Assembly (NCBI GenBank): GCA_963966105.1 | Contig: OZ014533.1 | Location: 180,345,360-180,409,359, forward strand | Reading direction: 5' to 3' | From: Volucella zonaria | Taxonomy: Eukaryota > Arthropoda > Insecta > Diptera > Syrphidae | DNA: 64,000 nt | Part shown: piece after piece, positions 1 to 11,364 of the stretch | Layout of the letters: each line of letters begins with the position of its first letter | How positions within the stretch are numbered: the first letter of the stretch is position 1 | Notes under the pieces: generated by a model | Seen by the model: the letters and a program-made list of their open reading frames with translations, nothing else | The model's database searches: none | Told to the model about the DNA's origin: nothing | Program-made: the position numbers and the translations under genes

Positions 1-341
1 TCACGTCCATACTTTAACCCGTTTTAGGTCTACTTTGGACATCTTTGGCATTTAGTTCGACGTCTCAGCTGGGTTCTTTTCAGAATCTTAAGATCTTGGA
101 TTCTTAAGCGTTCCTACCACGATAATGCAGCCAAAGCAATGAAAGGGATTTCGACTTGACGCGGAATGCAATCACATCAATGATTGTCTTATCACATGCC
201 TGAAGCTCAACATTGCTCATCGGATACAAAAAAAAAACCGCAATAGAACTAAGATTATTTCCCATACTTAAACTATAGTCAAATAAATTTATAAGATGTG
301 TTTTTTGTTTGCTTAATGGTTTTACTATTACGTGCGTACAT

Positions 342-659
342 TTAGATTAGTAATAATACTGATCCCAATGGAAATAGGTCAATCTTAACACATTTAGAGA
401 TAACAGGTCTAGTAGAAACACAGACAGCAGAAGCAGCCCCAAATGAAATCCCTGCCCCAAAAATGGCCCTGAGCTCGAATCTACATATGTGAGGGATTAC
501 CAGCTGTGGAAAATTAAATTTCACAAACCAAAAATCAAGATATTGTGCCGGAAATACCCGCTCCGGGCGGAACTTCTTGGGGAAATTCACAACAACTTCA
601 TCGCACAACATGACGTAATCTACGAGCATCGTCTGTAATGGATTAATCGTGACTGCCAT
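342..659 (-). CDS. possible first coding exon of an unrecognised host gene
   Basis: The minus strand opens a 105-codon frame whose first ~55 codons (MAVTINPLQTMLVDYVMLCD onward) have a balanced, protein-like composition unlike the shadows around it. The ATG at 657-659 follows a purine-rich leader (AGAGAGAGCATGG). A good 5' splice site, CTG|GTAATC, lies near codon 54, after FNFPQL, and the frame beyond it reads like intron. A competing reading is that TTTTCCACAG just before it is a 3' splice site. I see no transposon domain in it and do not recognise the family. No second exon could be linked to it with confidence, so it may be a chance frame. Confidence 0.3.
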   Translation of the reverse strand: MAVTINPLQTMLVDYVMLCDEVVVNFPKKFRPERVFPAQYLDFWFVKFNFPQLVIPHICRFELRAIFGAGISFGAASAVCVSTRPVISKCVKIDLFPLGSVLLLI

Positions 660-2130
660 GCTCTCTCTTTGTCTCTTTGTGTGTCGCCTCTGTAGTGTGT
701 TGATTTTCCTCCTTTAATTAATCAACAAGCCAAAACAACGTCAATAGTAGAAGTTGTGAAGCGGAAAAAAAAGAAGAAGTGGAGATTTTTAATCAAACGC
801 TTTATTATTCGACCAGACAAACACAGGACTAGAACAGCATGTCTGTTGGTTTTCCATCACCAATTGGGGACGATGCAGGACAATCACTTGTCGAAAACAT
901 AGTAATTCTTCGACATGGGTCAGCATGACCTATGACTGGCTAGCATCAAGCAAGCCCATGTCAGGTTATGTGTATTCTGGGCGCTCGGAAAAAAAGAATC
1001 GACATCACCATCAACATCGATACCGACACCGACACTCTGGCTCAAGCGGACGGACAGACCATGGGACCACTAGATAAAAAAAAAAGGATGTATCATATAC
1101 GTATGTACTCGTACATATTATGTGCGAGTCCTCGTTCATGACCGTATGGGGAGGTAGGCATGTGTGCATACGTAGGAGTAATTCTATAACTGGGTGCTCA
1201 TCGCATGCAAAAGCGAATTTCACGAAAAACTGAAAAATGAGGTTGGGAATTTGATCGGAGCAAAAATTAAATTGATGTTAAGTCAAATGGAATGCCAGAG
1301 GCAGTGAGTAAATTGGTGAGCTGGTGAGCCGGTGAGCTGGCAAGTGCTTTACTTTTACAATCAAGAGTTTTGCGGCTTTTCGGGAAATTTGTTTCAGCTG
1401 TGTGCTTGAAGTGCTGCATATGTACGAATACGAATACTCGTATGTTCATACAGGTAGGCTTGAATTTTTTCAGCAGTTTTTCAATTTTCACTTTTCGTGG
1501 AATACCTAGTCGTACAATTTTTTTGAGTAAAAGTTGAAAGTACATATATATTTTCAGTGAAGATACCTTAACAAAAGCTACAGCATAACCGCATTCATAA
1601 GCAATTACTTTGCCATCCACGTCAGCATTTTAGGTCGACATTGATTCCCTTATAGAGTGCTCCACAGTGCTCGTGTCCCAGGGCATAGCATGTAACACCA
1701 TTATACGAACGAGTACCTACCTACAATATTTCCCGTTAAGGAATGAATCCCACCTCTGGCGACATATCCCATTACCGAGTCAAGGTTTTCACCAAGTAAT
1801 TCAAAATTAGACGACGTCGTGTTAGCGTTGCTTCATCATCATCGACTAAATAAAAAGCAGCACACCATCTCTACAGCGAAGGCAGTGGCGCTAATCGCCT
1901 TCAATGTCTATGAGGTGGTATCATAACAAATTATGCAAATCCTCCAGAATATGGGCGGCTTAGGTGGAAGCGACGGCTTCAACCTACCTTCCACTAATAT
2001 TATCGAATAAATATCCCATTTGCAAGACACCTATAGACTCTTATCGAGTTAAAATGAAATTTACATTTCTCAGTCCTTTAGCTACGGATATCCGTATCCA
2101 TATTCCTGCTGCCCTTTCGTTTTACGTTGC

Positions 2131-2182
2131 TACTCGTATTGCTATTGCCATTGCCATTGCCATTGCCATTGCCATTGCCACC
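2131..2182. repeat. hexamer microsatellite (ATTGCC)n
   Basis: About seven units of ATTGCC/ATTGCT run in tandem, directly after a TACTCGTA motif at 2131-2138. Frames across it give Ala-Ile or Gly-Asn dipeptide repeats, which are artefacts of the repeat. Confidence 0.9.
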
Positions 2183-2437
2183 TTCATCAACATACATACT
2201 ATACTCCGACTCGTGCTCTCCTACATATAATATATATCGAGTAGTACCACATTGGGAGACTGAGCTCTCCAACAGGAGTGACACAGTATACGGGAGTAAG
2301 AAAGAATTTAATTTTCCATTCGCATTATTGATCCTCATTTAATATCCCCCCAAAGAGGAACAGAGGGGCGACTTGGTAAGTAATCTTGGGAAAACTTGTG
2401 AAAGTGATATGTAGGCGGCGGAAGCAGCGGTTATACT

Positions 2438-2468
2438 ATATGGGGTATGGGGTATGGGGTATGGGGTA
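2438..2468. repeat. heptamer tandem repeat (GTATGGG)n
   Basis: Four nearly perfect head-to-tail units of GTATGGG end in GTACC. It is a short minisatellite-like tract in non-coding DNA. Confidence 0.85.
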
Positions 2469-3256
2469 CCAAAGCTGGTTATGGTGGCAACGACGATGGT
2501 GGTTCTTCGATTGGTGGGTACTGGATACCAAGCACTCTTACAGGTGTTCTAATAAATGAGGTGAGACTATAACCCTGCATAATTGATGTGAAAACTCATC
2601 CTGAATAAATTATTCGAAATGTTATTGAGATACAACCACAGGTAGTCGTTGTTGTGTTGGCTCATGAAGTTTACAACCACATACGAATATCTATGTATAT
2701 GAATTCATGTAACATATACAATATACTCGTATGTATGTACTATCCGGCTGCTTATAAACATCCCTCAACCTCATATAAACCCAAAAAAAAGGATATGAAA
2801 CCCTTTTCGATCAATTGCCCTGTCGAATGGAATTTACGTTTTACTTATCATATTGGGGAAGGTACTCGTAGAAAGGTTGTCTTGGCTCTGTGAATTGTCG
2901 GTTGGGGCTCGGTAAGACCCTTCGTTAGGTGTAAATTTCTGGAAACAGATACGTAATTGATGGAATCATGTGAAGAAGCTAAAAAAGGATAAAATATACG
3001 CCTTGCGGAAAATTGGATTGGATTGAATACCTTTCACCGCTGAATTCTAAATAAAAAAAAAAAAAAAAAAGGAACTTTCAATCCGTAATAAAGTTGGCAC
3101 ATAAGATACCGTCTCGGTAAGCTGTAATAACGTGAAAAATGTTTTTAGAATTTCTTTTAGATTTTCTCTACTGACTACATGTGGAATGTGGGTTTTTCGG
3201 TTCTCGGTTCTCGGTTCTTGGTTCTCTACTTTTTATTTTTTGATTATAAAAATGTT

Positions 3257-3460
3257 TTACCTTATCAATTTGAAAACTTCCACATGCCGCATTTGCCGGC
3301 TTACTGAGATTTTAGTTTTACGCCAATGCATTTCAAAGATTGATGCGATAGTATGGATAAAAGTAATAACAAACCCTTCGTTGTTGAGCATTTTGAAATC
3401 CTTCTGCATGAGTTCAATCACAACACCCAAAGCAGTTTGGGGCACGTGCTCATGTGTCAT
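3257..3460 (-). CDS. possible coding exon of unknown function
   Basis: The 67-codon minus-strand frame starts MTHEHVPQTALGVVIELMQK and ends ...VEVFKLIR directly against a strong 5' splice site, AAG|GTAAAA. Upstream of the ATG the sequence CAATAAG could serve as a 3' splice site, making this an internal exon. Composition is mixed, hydrophobic and basic as in a globular protein, and no transposase or RT motif is visible. I do not recognise it. It could be an exon of the same minus-strand host gene as the 342-659 frame, but nothing shows this directly. Confidence 0.3.
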   Translation of the reverse strand: MTHEHVPQTALGVVIELMQKDFKMLNNEGFVITFIHTIASIFEMHWRKTKISVSRQMRHVEVFKLIR

Positions 3461-3819
3461 AGTAGCTTATTGAAATGGGCAAGTTTGGAAATTGGATAGT
3501 TGGAAACCTTCGAGGATACTTCGAGATTGTAATACAGCTCGGGTCGAAGACAAGTGGACACATTTTCGGCACTTAAAACTCACTTACTTTGATAGTCCTA
3601 CAGTCTATGGTAAATCAATTTCAATTTCAGTTTCAACATAACTAAGCATGGAAAGAGTTATATGAATATGTATGTGAGAAACTACAATACGCGTACAATA
3701 TTCATTGGTAAGAAAACCATTCAAAAACAAATTAATATTAAAAAAGGCAAAAATTAAAAAAATGTGATAAAATGTTGGGGCTGAGAATTTACATATCATC
3801 ATCATCATCAAGGTTAAGG

Positions 3820-4818
3820 ATCCACACAGCAACCTGGCTCTTTCCAGGCGGTCGAACCGCCAACCAAATCGACCATGTGCTAATTGATGCGAGGCACGCA
3901 TCCAACATCCTCGACGTGCGCACATTCCGAGGGGCAAATGTTGACTCTGACCACTTTCTTGTTGCGGCTAAATTCAAAACACGACTGTCCAACGAAAAGA
4001 AACTGCGAACCGCCTAGAAAAAGAAATCCTACGTTGGACGCCTTAGGACACCTGGAGTAGCCAGAGACTACAGAGAGCACCTGAGTTAGAAACTCTAGAC
4101 TGTGCACTCACCTACCACAGACGCCAACCATCAGTGGTGCCAGTATCGCGACATCATCAAGGAGGTAGCCGAAACCATCTTAGGGTACCAGCCACCCCAG
4201 AGAAAGAGCCCGTGGTATGATGATTAATGCGTTTACAGGAAAAAGGTGACAGAAGAGGGCAAGGGCAGCAAGGGAAGAGTATCGAGCCAGGAGGAGGGAA
4301 GAGAAGAAGATCCTGAAGAAGTCTCGTGATCGAAACAACATCCGGAGGTTTTATAAGACAGCCAAGCAACTTTCTGCTGGCCTCAAAACCGGAATACAAG
4401 CTCTTCGAAACACCGAAGGAAACCTAGTCACCGAAGCACAGGGAATAGTAGATGTGTTTAAGCAGCATTTCCAGCAGCTGCTAAATGGACATCATGTAGA
4501 GAGAGTGATAGGGCAAGAAGAGAACCCACGTCCATTCAATGAAGAACCAGTTCCACCATCCAGTATAGAAGAAGTTGGCTTAGCTATAAAAAAGCTTAAG
4601 AACAACAAGGCTGCAGGCTCTGATTTTTTACCAGCCGAGCTCTTCAAATACGGTGGCGATGTTTTGATAGGGCGCATACACCAAATCATCATCCAAGTAT
4701 GGATGGAATAAAGCATGCCCGACGACTGGACTATCAGCTCCATATGCCCCATCTACAAAAAAGGCGATCCTATGTCTTGCAAGAACTATCGTGGCATATC
4801 CCTGCTTAATTGCTCATA
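3820..4818 (+). mobile_element. RTE-like LINE fragment (endonuclease end to RT start), broken
   Basis: The frame at about 3826-4017 carries the end of an APE-type endonuclease: NQIDHVLIDARHASNILDVR, then RGANVDSDHFLVAAK with the conserved S-D-H. The frame at 4454-4711 carries the start of a reverse transcriptase (IKKLKNNKAAGSDFLPAELF), followed in a shifted frame by PDDW, IYKKGDP and NYRGISLLN. This order and wording is typical of RTE-clade LINEs. Stops and shifts separate the pieces (4018-4453 holds a decayed linker), so it is not functional. The element stops abruptly at 4818, where a TIR-bearing DNA transposon begins, and its 3' half is not found on the other side. Confidence 0.8.
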
Positions 4819-4820
4819 TA

Positions 4821-6137
4821 CAGGGTGAATGACTCGAACTCCAACTTTTTAAAATGCTATAATTTTTTTATTTTTTGATAAATTTTATTGCGCCAAAGCA
4901 AAAAATGTTGGAAAATACATCAATTTTCAAATTGTATCAGTAGTTTTCAATATGTCCACCTTTGGCGCGAATAATGGCCTTGAGACGGCCGAAGAAAGCA
5001 TCGCACGCTGCACGCAAGTGGCTCTGTGGTATTTTGGCCCATTCCCGGCGAAGTGCTTGTTTGAGGTGTTCCAAACTTTGGTATTTTTTAGTGCCAACCT
5101 TCGCCTTCAAAATACCACAGATAGAGAAATCCAACGGATTTGCATCCGGAGAATTTGCAATCCATTGTGTCGAAGAAATGAAGTGTACATTGTTTTTTAA
5201 CCCATCTTGGTTGATGCGCGCTTTGTCAAACGGTACCGAGTCTTGTTGAAATGTCCACGGTCTCCGGCCGAAATGATTGTTTGCCCAAGACTTCAATACT
5301 GCCTCTAAGACAGTTTCACGGTATACTCGTACGATTGCATTTATTTTGACGCCACGGTCCAAAAATACGAGCGGAGAGCGACCATCGGCGGTTATGGCGG
5401 CCCAAACCATCACCATCGGTGTTGCCTGCTTTCTGATGGCCGTCCGAAGGTGTCAATTTTCGAAGGACCTCTCTGGCAAGTAAACTCGGTCATTTTGTTT
5501 GTTGACATATTGCCCGATAACAAATGGCGACTCATCGGAAAAAAACAAATTCCGCAACTCACCACTTTCGTGCAAGCGTAGCAACTCGTTCGCTCTTTCG
5601 ACTCTAACTTTTTTCTGTTGCGGTGTAAGATCGTGGGTTTTTTGGAACTGCAATGGCTTGAGTCAAAGCTCATTTTTCAGTATGTGTTGCATCCGTTCCA
5701 ACGATATGTTGAGCTCACGAGCCATTTTTCTTCCACTTCGACGCGGATTTCGCTCAATTCAAGCCTTCACTTTCCGCACCATTTCTGCCGATGTTGCTGT
5801 TTTTTTATGATCACCTCCATGGCGTTTTGCAACGCTGCCAGTATCACGGTAACGAGCTATGGTTCGAGACACAAATGATTTATTCACGTTGAGGTGCTGG
5901 AGGGCTCTACCGATAGCTAACTGTGGTTTTCCAGCCAAATATAAAGCAATCACACTATCACGTTTGAATTCCATCGCGGATAAACATTTTTCAACACAAC
6001 TGAGACGCAAATCGTTTAAAAGGCCTGCAAATCATAAAATTATCTGTCATGTGTCAAAATTTGAGCTCACTGTCATTAACGGTTTGGAAATTATAGCAGT
6101 CTGTTGCTTTTGGTTGCAGTTCGAGTCATTTAGGGTG
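4821..6137 (-). mobile_element. mariner-like (maT-type) DNA transposon with TIRs and TA target
   Basis: Imperfect terminal inverted repeats bound the element: left CAGGGTGAATGACTCGAACT, right (reverse complement) CACCCTAAATGACTCGAACT, each followed by a related C/A-rich stretch. TA dinucleotides flank both ends (4819-4820 and 6138-6139), the usual Tc1/mariner target. Length is 1317 bp. The single gene runs on the minus strand. RTE-like LINE sequence lies on one side and Tc1-like sequence on the other, so one flank has been rearranged or the element sits at an older junction. Confidence 0.88.
4937..6010 (-). pseudogene. mariner-like transposase, three in-frame stops
   Basis: One uninterrupted reading frame carries the whole transposase but with TGA stops at 5759-5761, 5663-5665 and 5453-5455. 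At least two look like CGA to TGA changes. The N-terminal part has paired helix-turn-helix regions (SVIALYLAGKPQLAIGRALQ, then SRTIARYRDTGSVAKRHGGD). The catalytic acidic residues remain visible: FFSDESPF, WTFQQDS and SPDANPLDF, with about 36 residues between the last two aspartates, closer to the DD37D (maT) spacing than to DD34D mariner. A TACGAGTA motif at 5324-5331 adds two codons just before YRETVLE, where related proteins have none (recalled). It must once have encoded a cut-and-paste transposase and is now dead. Confidence 0.85.
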
Positions 6138-6189
6138 TACTTTGTTGGACTCCCTCTGGCTTTTATTACAGCTGCACATCGGCGAGACA

Positions 6190-7073
6190 TTGAGTCTGAT
6201 TTACTAATCCGGACCTGAAGTTTCTTTATTGACCAGATACTCACAATTGGATTGAGATCTGGACTGTAGGGAGGCTAACTTAATACATCGACATTATTTT
6301 CTTCGAAGCACTTTTTAAGCTAAGAAATAAAAGAAAAATGTAAATATTATTTTTAGCCATAAAAGTTCTAGCTTATTACAAAGCTTGATATACGTCTTTC
6401 ATACTAAAAAAAAACAAGTTCATACTTACAATTTTGGCTGTATGGCAAGGAACATTGTCCTGTTGAAAAATGAATCTGTAAGTGTTCTAATACATTTTCC
6501 AGAACCCGTAGGTAAACTTTTGGGGCGACTTTCGATTCTAGGAAGACCATTCTACCTTTTTTATCTCCAGAGAAGCATCCCCAGACCATCACACCTTCAG
6601 TTTTGGGGGCATCCGTAAGATGCATTCAGAGCTCAGTCTTTCCTTGATTCCCTTCGCCCAAGAATCCTCCCATCTCCAACATGCAGCTTAAACTTTGATT
6701 CGCCGGAAAAGATAACATTGTTCCACATGTCTTGAGTCCAATTAAGATGCTCTTGAGTGCAGAGGAATCCTTTTAATCTGACTCTTTTCGGAAAATCCGG
6801 CTCCAGTACTGGCTGGAGTGCTCTAAGTCCAGCTTTCACGAGCCTTCTTCTCACTGTAGCTCGACACAGATCATTTTTAAGGTTCACCGAAGTCTTGAAT
6901 CGATGCCAATGGTTGTACAGCAACAAAAAATGATCTTCCACTGGGGTCGTCTTTTTTGGCCTCGCTGAGCCTTTCTTTCTGTTGGTAGTCCCGGTCTCAC
7001 GATATTTTTTTAAATTCCATGGCATAGTTTGTTGAGCAACGTTTAATTTTCTAGAAATTTCACGTCTTGCCAA
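6190..7073 (-). pseudogene. Tc1 family transposase (DD34E type) with an intron, catalytic residues lost
   Basis: The frame 6633-7073 holds the helix-turn-helix part (MARREISRKLNVAQQTM) and the SPxK-like stretch, then MWNNVIFSGESKF, where the first catalytic Asp of FSDESKF is Gly. A second part (VMVWGCFSGDKKGRMVFLE) is followed after a frameshift by FQQDNVPCHTAKI. A canonical GT-AG intron interrupts the gene at 6320-6429. After it come LKKCFEENNVDVLS, a TAG in place of Trp, and PYSPDLNPIVSIW, where the final catalytic Glu is Val. With two of three catalytic residues gone, plus a stop and a frameshift, it cannot be active. Confidence 0.85.
6320..6429 (-). other. spliceosomal intron in the Tc1-like transposase
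   Basis: On the minus strand the sequence runs AAAATT|GTAAGT ... TTTTATTTCTTAG|CTTAAA, with a 110-bp body rich in T. Joining the flanks continues the transposase from the second catalytic Asp region (HTAKI) into the KKCFEEN stretch. Most Tc1-like genes lack introns; Minos is a known exception with a short one. Confidence 0.7.
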
Positions 7074-7303
7074 ATTGAAATGTGACAGCTTTGCACTCCG
7101 AACTGATTTTTCCCATTTTTTTTCAATAAATTACTTCGGTTCATTTCGGACTGCTGTCACGAGCTAAATGCACCTTTTATGCACTATTTGAACGACATTT
7201 TGATACCTAGTGCAAAAAAACCCCGTATCTCTCATAAATTCCATGAACTGCACCGGAAAAGGGTAATAAAATGTTTGACCGACATTTTTCGAACGGCGCT
7301 GTA

Positions 7304-9290
7304 TATGTGTCAACTAGTGATTAAGATGAAAGAACTTCCTTTCAAGAGGAAATCGGTGCCAATTTGCGAAAAGGCCGTCTAAATTCTCCTCGTCACGTTT
7401 ATATTTCGGCGACTTTGACTCGACCAACTGGACTTTTGATGACTTGTGTGATTCTCCCCATAAGCCATTTTTGGAGAGATAAGTTGTCCTCATGTATTAT
7501 CACAGGGCTACCAACATCAATATTTGGGCTTGTTGATGTCCATTTTGAACGACCTTGTAGTTCCTGGATATACTCTGATGACCACCGTTTCCAAAAGTGG
7601 GTTTCCATTCGTTGAATATAGCTGATATGATCTACAATATGTTCACGGTCTCAACTGCTGTTTCTGGGATTGCCTTCAATGATGTGTTGGTGTAAGTGCT
7701 CGGGGTAACCAGTCTTGAGTTCACTATGGCTTCGACTTCCACCACCGCTGTTGTTAATTCTTCAAATGAATGTCAGCTTACCACCTCCCAGTCTTCGGTA
7801 AAGATGACCCTTTCCTACTTTTATGGCTGCTTTCCAAATTGATTGCGTTATCGCAATGGATATCGGTACGGAGACCTCAACGACCTATCATGCTTTTCAA
7901 AGCAGCTATAAAAGCGTGCGTAGAGAGACCTGAAACGGCTTTCAAGTGGACTGCTTTCGACGAAAAACAAAGATTTCCACAGCAGATGAAAGGGCGCGAT
8001 GGAGTCAATCTTGCAGCAGGCAGATCTCTCATTACCTGCTCGAATAATTTCGGCCGATATCTCACACAATGTGGACACTGTCGAACTGTTTGACGTGCCA
8101 GCTCCTTAACGATGAGGAGGATCGGCATGATAATTTGATATACGCAAATGTTGAATGAGGGTTTTAGTAAAACTAGGAGTTCTTGGGAAGTACGAATGGA
8201 AGTTTACATTCTTATGGAATGTTGGCGTGCTTCAATCGACCTCCCACAAAAGGGTTCAACCATTTTATAGATCCCGTAAGTTGCGCGTTACTACTTATTG
8301 CTCTGATTTCTTCTGTGAAGTATTTCGTTTGAGTTAGATAAACTATTCTCTGTAGAGCGTTGCCCAAGTCCTCGACTGTTAGATTTTCACTTCGTAGAGA
8401 AGTTGGACGTCTTAACCGGTTAAGAAACCTTTCGACGTAAGCTATGACTCGTAGAGTTTTCGTGTATGGACTAAATCGATCTATGATTTCCAGCGGGTAG
8501 TTTTCCTGTTATTTTTGATAGACTAAAACCATTTTCCTCATTTCTAACACTGATTCCTCCGATGAAATTAATGTCCCTAAAGCGGATGGCCATTTTCCTC
8601 TTTTTCTTCAACAAGATCGAACTCGCGAGAGACCACGTCTGCCGGATTGTCGTGTGTTGGTGCATGTTTCCATATGACCTGTTTCGTTTACTCCCGAATT
8701 TCCGCTACCCTATTTCCCACGAATATACTTCATTTTGACCAATGGACGGATATCCAGTGCAAAATAATCGTAGAACCTGTCCAAAAGTATGCTGTGTACT
8801 CACCTTTACAATTGTTCTGGATCTTTACCCAAAGTTTGGATAGCAAATGAGCTCCAAGCGAGGAAGCTGCTTCTTTTTAAGCAGGTGCTACCCTGGATTT
8901 GGCGACTAAAAGCTTTACTCCTACTGTTCTATGGAGGCGTCTGAAAATCCATGTATTTGGAAGCTTTTTATTCCTTCCATTAAGACATTACAGGAACAGC
9001 AATGTTCTGGATTGACAAGAGGCCTGTCATAAACTGAAACCACTCGGTGTCGATGGTTTGTGGGATAGACGCATCCTAGTCCAGTCTTTCTATGCATAGT
9101 TTTTGCAGGATGATTTTTGCTTGTATTATAATGAGGGCTTAGCAATCCCATTGGGTCAAAAAGTGACGACGACAAAGAGAGAATGGGTCTCTGTTGTATT
9201 CTAGAAATGAAAGATATAGAAGTTAAGATTGAAGACAAAAATGTAAAAGGATTCCATTTCCAAAGTTTATAGCGTTTTTAATGCCCTTGA
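7304..9290 (-). mobile_element. BEL/Pao LTR retrotransposon pol remnant
   Basis: Reading the minus strand from 9290 down: the end of the RT/RNase H region (SSSLFDPMGLLSP, then EKLDW-like and NIAVPVMS stretches), a decayed middle, an integrase zinc-binding part (VRQCPHCVRYRPKLFEQVM), integrase core scraps (KAVHLKAVSGLSTHAFIAAL), FEELTTAVVEVEAIVNSRL, and finally a DUF5641-like C-terminus (HFWKRWSSEYIQELQGRSKW, DNLSLQKWLMGRI, RGEFRRPFRKLAPIS). This order is that of BEL/Pao polyproteins. Many stops and frameshifts separate the pieces. No LTR, gag or protease was found; the Tc1-like element replaces the 3' flank. Confidence 0.85.
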
Positions 9291-9564
9291 AGTGTTGGGG
9301 AAGTGAATTCCGTAGTCTTAAAACGTGAGCAAAAAATAGATTTGACGAATTTAAGTAATTATAGTATAGACGGGTTGTATAAGATTCTTAATTCCTTGAG
9401 ATCGCGCAAATTTTATTTTATTTTACAGCTACGGAGGGGATTTTAAGGACTTTATGTAGAGAAATGCAGTTTCGAGCACTGATACTCGTATATTATTTCA
9501 ATGAAACACTTGAGTGAGGTTTTTGAATGTGCAGAAATATGGTCCTGTCTACGAAGCCCATGTA
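9291..9564. other. unassigned sequence between elements
   Basis: No coding sequence or repeat structure is recognisable apart from one TACTCGTA at 9483-9490. It may be the heavily decayed upstream part of the BEL/Pao element. Confidence 0.4.
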
Positions 9565-9566
9565 TA

Positions 9567-11350
9567 CAGGGTGTCCCAATTTAGCAGTATAATCCTTTAA
9601 GGGCATATTCCCGAAGTACCGCCGAACAACAAATTGTATGGCAGTGGGGCTCTATTCTCACTCAAGTTACAGCCCATCAAAGTGGGTGACCTCTAATTTG
9701 GAGGTGTAACCACTTTAAACGCTATAATTTCTAAACTAGTACAGGTACAAAAATAGTTTTGGATATTTTGGAAAGATAATTTAGTAGTGCATGCAAGTCT
9801 TAAATGCTTTGGGTACATCTGTGCAGCAACAAAAAAGTTATGGCTCGTTAAACTCAAAACTATGGAAATTTGCTGTTCCAGTTTTTTACTTAAAATGCAT
9901 TTTTCTTAAAAATTTTACTTAATACATTTTTCTGAAATTTTATGAAATTTCTATCCTTGCAAAATTTCCTAAGAATTATGTTTAGAAACTGTTTTAAGTA
10001 CGATCAACAGATTTTGTAGTAAAAGCCATTTTTCGTCAAACAAAAATGGTCAAAAAGGAGTGTACCTATTGAATTACTCATAGAATCTCTTCGATATTTT
10101 TATGTGGTCCTGAGATGGACCTTTTTGGAACAATTTATGGAATGTTTATAGCAATTGTTCGAAATGCCTTCTTTCCATTTGAATACATTTTCGGGCGCGT
10201 TTAACCATTTCGGATGGCAGATTAACGGCTATCAAAATTATTTTCATCTCTTCTGAAGCGACACTAATATTTTCTTGGAGCTCTACCAGACTCGACATTT
10301 CTCTAAAATTAAACCTTTTCTTTCATATCGCCCCAGAAGAAAAAATCTATGAGTGTTAGGTCGGGAGATCTGGGTGGCCAAGGGTTGGGGCTGAGTCCAC
10401 CATTCCACCGTTAGTTAAAAGTATGGTTGAGGAACGAAGGTAACCCGCTGCTACTGTGACAAGGTGCTCCATCTTGTTGAAAGAACATCGCCCTTCTCTG
10501 AAGAAGGGGAACATCTTCAACGAGCTCCGGCAATCGTTCTCTACGAAATTCCAGGTAGTAATTCTAATTAACTGTTTTTGGAAGAACGTACGGGCCTACT
10601 AAAGTGTTTCCTATTAAACCCAGCCCAAACATTTTCGCTAAACCTCCTTTAAAATAAGCAACACATTTTGAAGAAGTTGTTTACAATAATTAAATTCTTA
10701 CCTTTGAGAGGATGGGGATTGGAGTCTGACCAATGGTGCAAATTATTTTGGCTTGTAGTCCCATCTCTTGTGAACTGCGCTTCGTCAGTCCACAGAATGT
10801 TCTTGAGGAATTGCCCGTATTCTGCATGTTTGCGCAGTAGCCATTGGCAAAATTCCACTCTTCCTTGCGCATCACCTGGTAGTAAATCGTGTATCGGTGT
10901 CAAATGAAAAGGGTGTAATCTATTCCTCTGTAGAGTCCTGTGAATTCTGGTTCTGGGAGGTTGGAGGTTCCAACTGCACAGCTGGTCTGCGGACGCTGAC
11001 TGAAGGCTGAACTTCCACAGCAAGCAAAATCTCATCCTCAACTTCTGCCACCGCTGCGGCTGAACGTCCTTCTCTTTTTTTGGTGCAGTTGACCCGGTAT
11101 CAACGAGGCGCTGATACGTATCAGCGAATAGCCAGATGCACGGTGTTCTACGATTTGGGTATAGTCGTTGGTACTCCAATCTTGTCAACGAAGCGTTTCC
11201 ATTGCAGAACCCGTATACAAACACTATTTCCGCGAATTCACGTTTTGAATATATGTTGTGGAGATCAAACAATGTCAAATTGAAAAAAAAGATTAACAAA
11301 GAATTATATCGCTTATCAAAATATTGCCTACAATCATCTAAGATGTTAAT
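9567..11350 (-). mobile_element. Tc1/mariner-superfamily element with a DUF4817-type transposase
   Basis: The left end reads CAGGGTGTCCCAATTTAGCA after TA at 9565-9566, like other elements of this group. The minus strand codes a transposase with an N-terminal DUF4817 helix-turn-helix region. The other terminus was not found: the sequence runs into the poly(T) end of a LINE at about 11365. The long 3' non-coding part (9567-10140) shows no frame. Confidence 0.75.
10140..11345 (-). pseudogene. DUF4817/DDE transposase, frameshifted, one intron
   Basis: The N-terminal part reads REFAEIVFVYGFCNGNASLT ... YQRLYPNRRTP, the hallmark of DUF4817, then a linker. NILWTDEAQFTRDG carries the first catalytic Asp. 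A GT-AG intron of about 55 bp follows at 10647-10701. Beyond it, in changing frames, come RFSENVWAGF, LVGPYVLP, FFQQDGAPCHSS (second Asp) and PPRSPDLTLIDFFFWG (third Asp). The C-terminus (NLPSEMVKRARKCIQMERRH) ends near 10140. At least two frameshifts make it a pseudogene. The family occurs in many arthropods; its host role is purely selfish as far as is known. Confidence 0.82.
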
Positions 11351-11364
11351 CATAGCCGAGGAGC

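Larger units (their letters stand above)
660..3256. other. AT-rich non-coding DNA with microsatellites
   Basis: No convincing coding sequence is visible. The stretch holds homopolymer runs, ATGTATGT-type tracts, two short tandem repeats (listed separately) and five exact copies of TACTCGTA at 1106, 1435, 2131, 2724 and 2863. The frames found here are repeat translations or chance frames. Confidence 0.6.
6138..7301 (-). mobile_element. Tc1-like DNA transposon, one terminus missing
   Basis: The gene-proximal end is intact: the minus strand starts CAGCGCCGTTCGAAAAATGT, with a flanking TA at 7302-7303. The transposase on the minus strand reads through to its C-terminus (AAVIKARGSPTKY), where the mariner-like element takes over at 6138, so the 3' TIR is lost. 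It abuts the BEL/Pao pol remnant and was probably inserted into it. Confidence 0.82.

Noticed and set aside
8441..8455. GACTCGTA as a further footprint
   Set aside because: The preceding dinucleotide is GA, not TA, and it lies in decayed BEL/Pao coding sequence; not counted.
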